A stretch of 64,000 nt of DNA from positions 129,048,026 to 129,112,025 of the forward strand of contig CM076192.1 in assembly GCA_038277395.1 (NCBI GenBank). The letters are read 5' to 3'. The stretch comes from Dryocosmus kuriphilus. Taxonomy: Eukaryota > Arthropoda > Insecta > Hymenoptera > Cynipidae. Positions 58,321 to 64,000 of this stretch are shown here, in pieces. How positions within the stretch are numbered: the first letter of the stretch is position 1; every line of letters starts with the position of its first letter. The position numbers and the translations under genes were made by a program. A model generated the notes under the pieces. It was not told where the DNA came from. It made no database searches and worked only from the letters and a program-made list of their open reading frames with translations.

Positions 58321-58465
58321 ATGCGACGAAGACAAAAATAGTATGTTTCAGAAAGAGAAAGAATGAAGTAAAGTGTGGATGGTAGATAAATGGAGAAATG
58401 GTGGAAATGGTAAAGGAATTTTGTTATTTAGGATTTTGGTTCGAAGCGGGAATTATAAATAATAA

Positions 58466-59250
58466 ACGCGGATACGCTTAGTGAAAGAACCTCACGGCGG
58501 CGCGGGTGCGGTCTAAGCGTGCGTGGGTCATGCGCGCCATGTCGTCCGCGGCGAATCTTTAACAAGTTCCATCCACCCTCTGTAAAAAGGCCCGATGCTT
58601 CTGAGTCATAACCGCTGCAATTTGTTCCGCGACCGAATCACCGGTCGTTTGGCGGGCCCTTTCCTCCGCGGCCCGAAGTACCGACGATGGCGCGTTTGTT
58701 GGTTCGGTCGCGCCAGTCTCTTAACACATTTCGTATAAAGTGCCTAACACTGAACCGACTGAGAACGGAATCCGACGATTAATGAATTGGGGTCCGATAC
58801 CTGTGATCACGTGAATTTCCCCCTCTATTCTTTTTTTTCTTTTTTTTTCGTATCTTTTTTTTTTATTCGTTCCGCGGTAAACGCCCGAACTCGGAACATC
58901 CCCAGCGGGCACAAGAGCTAACCCGTGCAGCCAACCTCATACCTAGACACTAAAGGAAGCCCACTTCTCGCCCAGAGGGCCAGCCCGTTCTGGTTCGCCT
59001 CGTGAACGCGAAGGACCTACCCCCCGTATCCGTCAGAATGCGACGCGACGTGCTTCACCACGGATTGATGAAAAAGGACGCGCTGCACCCGAGGAATTTT
59101 GAGGAAAGCAAACGATGGGATTCAGAATAACGGGACAGACACCTGACACGGCACGAGGAAACACTTAAGAACTCCGACGGATTTCACTGGCATGGTCGAA
59201 GGAACTCTAGCGATTCTGTTTCCGAAGCATTACGATGCGAAATGTTATTG
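58466..59250. other. GC-rich block of unknown origin
   Basis: About 780 bp far richer in G+C than its surroundings, with a T-rich interruption near 58830-58865. On the minus strand 58705-58577 reads as an Ala/Arg-rich frame (AEERARQTTGDSVAEQIAAV), and 58721-58912 is another short frame. No rRNA core, tRNA or known domain could be recognised. It may be a foreign or retroposed gene fragment or an LTR. Confidence 0.35.
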
Positions 59251-60240
59251 TTCGGTATTAATCACAAAACATATATTTCTGAAGAATTAATTGAAATGCT
59301 TTAGAAAGGAATTAAATAAATTGTATATACTTTCTTTAGTTCAGTTTTGATTTAATATTTTTGAATTGAAAAATTGAATAAATAAAACCAACTAAATACA
59401 TATATTATAATTTTAATGACATTTACCAAATATAGATTACACGTTTAATTGTAGGATGCATCCACACGGTAAAATTTCGGAATTAAAGAATATTTTATAG
59501 CGCATTTCAACTAAATTAAAAAGAAAAATATATAAAATAATAACTCTAACCGTTTTTAAAAATACTTTTGCAACTTTTTCCACGAAAAATTGAACGTTTT
59601 ACATTTTTGTAAGTTTATAATACATATATCCAATTATTTAATATTCTTTATGTGCCTGAAGTTCGTTTAAAGGAAAAAATCTTTTTCATTAAATACCAGT
59701 TTTTTATTATAAATTAATTGCCCAGATTTAGGATTATTTTTAAACTACAAAAATTATCACTGTAATCGTATATAGAATGAATTTCATATCTAGTTCGTTA
59801 TAACAAAATATTAATTTCACAGTGTTTAACATTTTTTTGAGTTGCTGGTGGAGAGGATTTTACCCAAAAGCTAATCCTCGCCACCAACAGCTCACAATTT
59901 TATTCTCGAGGGTCAATACAATCCCAGAAGGATGATTTTAATATTCTTACTAATTAGAAATGTTTAAATAAAAATTATATGAAATAATTTGTTTTTAGTA
60001 TATAACAATAATTAATATTAAACCAGATATTAATTTGAAAGGTTACATAAAAATTTGACCCGTAAATTTCAATCGAAAATTATTTTATTATTAATTGCAA
60101 ATGTATTAAAATACATAAACTAAACTAAAAATCCTCTAATAATAAATAAAAATATTACCACCTAGAATAAATTTCTTATTTACTAAAAGCATTTAATTAA
60201 AAAAATATTTATGTTTCTGAAGCTTGTTTAAAAAAAAATA

Positions 60241-62124
60241 TGCCCGCTTCGCGGGCATAACCTCATCGTGCGCCGTGCGCGCTGCGCATCGCGCAAAGTA
60301 TGAGCGCGCCTAGGATGCGCATCCGTTGGAACTCGCGCTTCGCGTTCGATACGTTCCTTACCTCGCGCTATGCGCTCGGTGTTTGTACATCGCGCTACAT
60401 TTGTACGTATGGAACTTTTAAACTTAAAGATCGAACTACTGACCAGTAAAACTGGTAACTTTTAATTTTTTGTTAAAGCTCTTTCGGCTTTAACAAACAC
60501 ATTTTCCTGACGTGTCTCGCGCTTCGCACTCAAATATTTGCAGTTTGCATGAAATAATTTTTTTTTTTATCTTTAGTAACATTTTTCACTATTAAAACAA
60601 AAATTATGTGTCCTATGAAAACGTGGTCTGAAGGAAATATGTAAACTTTTTTAGAGATGAATAATTCTTCTTCTGGACAAATATCATACTTCGTATAGTT
60701 CCAACAAAAAAATTGAATTCATGATTATTAATAACACTTTTCACGACTAAAACAAAAACCATATGTTTTCAAAAAAAAACGCGTGAAGAAAATTCTTAGA
60801 TCTTTTAGAAATAAACAGCTCCACTTCTTAACATTTTTATCGCATCTCGCATAGTTCGGTGGGAAAATTGGTTTCTTGATTTTTATTAATAACATTCTTG
60901 ACCATTAAAACAAAAAATATGTGTTGTTACAAAAAACGATACAGAGAAAATTTGTAGATATCTCTTAGAGAGAAAATTTGCTTCTTAACATTTATTTTGT
61001 ATGTCGCATAGTTTTCTTGAAAAGTAGATTTTTAACTTTTTGATCATTTTTTCCTGATTAAAAAAACTATTCTACGTTTCATCAAAAAGCTATGTGTTTA
61101 ATCAAAAAAATTGATTTAAACAGATTGGTATGTCTCTCTAAAGTGAACAATTCTATTTCTTAATAATTTTTAGTATCTCGATAATTGTATTTTTCTGCCA
61201 GACTATCTAAAAGATTAAGAAATTCGCGACTTTGATATACATTAATCAACCGGTAAGCGTGACAAACGAGACGAAAATGTGCCTGAGTAGCAGGCAGATT
61301 TTTTACTAACTTTTTACTAACTTATAATAATGTATTTTTTGACAAAAAGAACTTTAAATAAATAATTAAGAGCAATTATCAATAATATGTTTAAAACAAA
61401 TTACGTCTAAATTTGCTTTAAAATTTTTTTATTGAAAGGATGGATGGATTTTGGTGGATGGTGGATTTTTTCTTGCTTTCAATAAAAAATTTTAGAGCAA
61501 ATTTAGACGTAATTTGCTTAAACATAAAAGAACTTTATTATACGTTTTATGAATAAAGTATGCGTTGGACCAAAAAAACAGTTTTAAGCAAATTTGTAGA
61601 TCCTTTTCAGTTGCCTAATTCTGCTTGTTAATATTTTCTCGTATGTCGCATAGTTTTGATGAAAAGTGGATTTGTTTGTACTTAAGAACATATTTCATGA
61701 ATAACTCAAAAATTATGCGTCTTTCCGAAAAAATCATACGAAGCAACTTTGTAGATATTTTTGAGGAAAACAACCTCGTTCATTATAGTTTTTTTCGTAT
61801 GTCGCATATTTTGGCAAAAAATTTGAATTGTCAATTTTTAGAAAGAAATTATGATTGATAAAATTAGAACCGTTGGTCAAAAACCGCTGATTAACGAACG
61901 CGTCCGTACTTTTTACGCCTTAAAGAAGTGTGCCAAGGCGTCCTTCGAAAGTATCGTGTATACAGATACGACAACAACAACAACGACGACAACATAGACA
62001 GAAACCAACGTAAAACATTTTTTTTTTTTAGGATTCACGGAGTCACGAAACTCCGTGATTTCATGAAATCCGCGAAAGTCAGTTTTCACATAAAGCTAAT
62101 ACGTTCTCATTGAGATGAGAATGT
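60241..62124 (+). mobile_element. 1.88-kb Helentron-like insertion with 156-bp tandem units
   Basis: Absent from copy 1 of the repeat (junction around 13085). It starts with the hairpin TGCCCGC-ttc-GCGGGCA and GC-rich CGCGCTTCGCG motifs. Units anchored on TCGCATAGTT recur at 60691 (one mismatch), 60847, 61004, 61646 and about 61801, spacing 156-157 bp. It ends with hairpins CACGGAGT/ACTCCGTG (about 62036-62057) and TTCTCAT-tgag-ATGAGAA (62104-62121). There is no ORF of note. The same family lies at 47990-49257. Confidence 0.6.
61389..61524. repeat. 48-bp inverted repeat inside the Helentron-like insertion
   Basis: AAATTACGTCTAAATTTGCT and onward (61389-61439) pairs with 61476-61524 across a 36-base loop of GGATGG repeats. 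Confidence 0.75.
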
Positions 62125-63311
62125 GAAAAATTTTCATCTTTATTAAATAACAATTTTTGTTTATGATACTTAATTAATACATTGTTATAAAAAATTATCT
62201 TATTAGAACGCGGATCGTTGCCTTTGAAATGAAAAGTATTGACCTAAGATTGTTGAGTATTTAAAAAGTTGTTTTAAAGAAATTTGAATTAAAATGAAAA
62301 TTTAAAGAAATAATATTAACATGCCAATTTTTAAAAATCTATACAAATTCAACTAATGAATCATCGATTTATTAGAATTATCACTTATTTGAAATTTGAA
62401 ATTTTGCTTGGAAGAGTGTTTACATTTCTTTGAAATTTAGTTGAAATGCGTTCGAAAACATTCTTTAATTCCGAAATTTCACTGTGTGAAAAGATATCCT
62501 ACAATTAAGCATGCAATTTATTTTTGGAAAATGTTACTAAGTTTCGGAAACTTTAAATTGCTTTCAACCTCTCCATTAGTTTTCATATGAAAGTGCAATA
62601 CCGAGTTAACTCGAAAATTTCAGGGCGGAAGTTTTCGCTTCTCACTTCTCACTTTTCTGAACCATGGCTGAGATCAGTGAAGGTTGCGAACGCTCTACTG
62701 CTGTCAGCTGATTAATTCTTAATGACGAAAAAGATTTTACTTATACTTTACTGTTTTTCGAACTACAGTTAACGATGTAGCAGACGGCGCTGTTTCCTCC
62801 ACATTAGACGAAAAAGGAGTAATTATCTCCGTTCCAATTAAAGTTTAACCGGCAATATTGGTTCTTTGTTTTAGCGAATCTTTCACCTAGAACCCATGTC
62901 AATTTTATCTTTGGTTTTCTCTATGAAACTTTTTGCTTTGCACGATCGCCACAAGCAAGTAACTAAACTCTCGCGTCTGAAACTTCGCAACACGCCATCT
63001 GAAGGATGATTATTAATAAATATCACAGACGTTGATTCATTTGCCGTATTTGCACCAACCCTGTACGAGACCGATAACTTTTCGAACATCGATCATACTT
63101 TATAGAAAATCTTCTGGAATAAATACTCTATTAATGTTTATTCATGAGTTTTATTTATTCATAGAATTAATTGTACATAAATTGAAGAACATGTATCTAC
63201 TGATCGAGGAGAATACAAAATTACTAAATCCGGAAATATTGGAAACGTCCTTTGTGTACTCGTACAAAATTAGGACATAAATTACATATCCTTATGATAT
63301 GCTGGGTGATC

Positions 63312-63650
63312 CTACTTCTGAGCATAAACACGAGGTCTCCGATTCTTCCTTATATTCTCGTAACTTTGGCAAAATTTAGGGCCACCTTGTACTGCTACAT
63401 AACTGCAGTCGTCAGGTGGGAGAAGAAAATGTGCGCCCAGACCAGATAGGACTGGGCGTTCGTATAAAACGAACTGTTCGGCTATAAAACGTCCTTCATT
63501 TCCAATATTTTGTTCAACCCGCATTGGTCTTATAGGCCTTCAGCAGCACGAGAACCAAAACGAGACTCAAGATTTAAATGGAGTTGTGGATTTTGAGGTT
63601 CAAGCTCAACAACGATTTTATGTACGCCTCCCTTTCTTATGAAAGCACCA
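63312..63650 (-). pseudogene. Second copy of the unrecognised X-repeat protein
   Basis: The C-terminal 70 codons (NEGRFIAEQFVLYER ... PPDDCSYVAVQGGP ... RKNRRPRVYAQK) are open and end at the same TAG as the copy at 9360-9949. The N-terminal blocks KGGVHKIVVELEPQNPQ and NLESRFGSRAAEG lie upstream in another frame. The family is not known to me. Confidence 0.5.
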
Positions 63651-64000
63651 GGATCTCATCTATAAAGCAAGTTCCCACCATGACTGATATTTGTGAAGCT
63701 TTTTTACATCAGTATATAACTTAACCTTTCAATTTACAAGCCTACTGTTAAAAATAAGGCTCGGAATTTAACGTTACAAAAATGTTGTAAATTTCACAGA
63801 ATGTCTTTTATACTTATTATAATACAAAAATGACTGAATAATCATACATGTAACTTCATTTACAGGAAATATTTGAAAGTAGGATGATTTAAATAATCTT
63901 ACGTCCAGCAAACCAAATATAAATTTGATAAATATGACAAACTTCCAGACTTTGTTTCATAGATGGACAATACAAAGCTAAATAAGCAGTCGCGGACAAT

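Larger units (their letters stand above)
54541..58465 (+). mobile_element. LINE D: decayed relative of LINE A
   Basis: Begins GGCTTCCGTTTTAGGTACCG, matching the 5' end of LINE A (GACTTCCGTTTCCGGTACCG). A recognisable order of ORF1, endonuclease and RT pieces follows. It stops at GGATTTTGGTTCGAAGCGGG, well before the 3' end, where the GC-rich block begins. Stops and frameshifts occur throughout. Confidence 0.83.
59270..63990 (-). repeat. X-R-Y repeat, copy 2 (inverted relative to copy 1)
   Basis: In plus order: part of Y (59270-59400), R4 (59450-59515), interior (59515-60240 and 62125-62440), R5 (62445-62520, inverse of R4) and X (62520-63990). R4 and R5 form an inverted pair as R1 and R2 do in copy 1. 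It lacks the TA transposon and LINE A and carries a 1.88-kb insertion. Confidence 0.75.

Noticed and set aside
58466..59250. Ribosomal RNA fragment
   Set aside because: GC content suggested it, but no conserved 18S, 28S or 5.8S core phrase could be recognised on either strand.
1..64000. CRISPR array, tRNA genes, bacterial operon or integrated phage
   Set aside because: No regularly spaced short repeats with unique spacers, no cloverleaf with A/B boxes and no prokaryotic-style gene packing were seen. Tandem arrays here are eukaryotic satellite or transposon units.

Overview
The window looks like a repeat-saturated, AT-rich stretch of an insect (arthropod) nuclear scaffold. I found no convincing host gene. 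The evidence is a mixture of eukaryotic mobile-element families: DIRS-like tyrosine-recombinase retrotransposons, non-LTR retrotransposons of a kind common in ants and wasps, a Penelope-like element with a GIY-YIG domain, mariner and IS630/Tc1-type transposons, hAT-like MITEs, solo LTRs and Helentron-like tandem repeats. Two runs of exactly 500 N (28896-29395 and 46037-46536) are scaffold gaps, so the window is three contigs whose order rests on scaffolding. A hymenopteran host is a guess from the LINE protein style only.

Layout. 1-3180: 3' part of a DIRS-like element (RT-RNase H, then a tyrosine recombinase with one in-frame stop) ending in a polyA signal and A25. 3250-8430: foldback and AT-rich DNA holding two hAT-type MITEs. 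8950-19365: first copy of a large repeat (called X-R-Y here) that contains a TA-flanked 1.54 kb transposon and an almost complete LINE (LINE A, minus strand, 14-bp target duplication). 19366-21530: unassigned. 21988-27335: second DIRS-like element, minus strand, with inverted terminal repeats and an internal complementary region, set in a roughly 370-bp satellite-like tandem repeat. 29396-30360: mariner, minus strand. 30361-41104: copies of a second repeat (Z) carrying LINE B, a 430-bp MITE, a Penelope-like element (34651-39363) and two solo LTRs. 41105-46036: mariner stub, LINE C and another Z fragment. 46537-52795: LINE tail, Helentron-like repeats, a long-TIR Tc1-type transposon and a foldback MITE. 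52796-64000: second and third copies of X-R-Y in the opposite orientation to the first, with a 137-bp-TIR element, a decayed LINE D, a GC-rich block and a Helentron-like insertion.

The elements form a nested stratigraphy. Because X-R-Y and Z exist in several copies, one copy often preserves the uninterrupted target of an insertion seen in another, so boundaries and duplications can be read directly. The order of X, R, a LINE and Y in the left part is mirrored on the right, and the two Z copies are mirrored between them, all around about 36-37 kb. This suggests a large ancient inverted duplication or a scaffolding effect.

The most interesting signals are: a family of four stem-loop units with compensating closing stems inside a solo LTR (38325-38815); hammerhead-like motifs in the Penelope repeats; a 566-codon frame overlapping the whole RT/RNase H region of the second DIRS element and continuous with its recombinase frame; and an unrecognised protein-coding remnant with a conserved end in both X copies.
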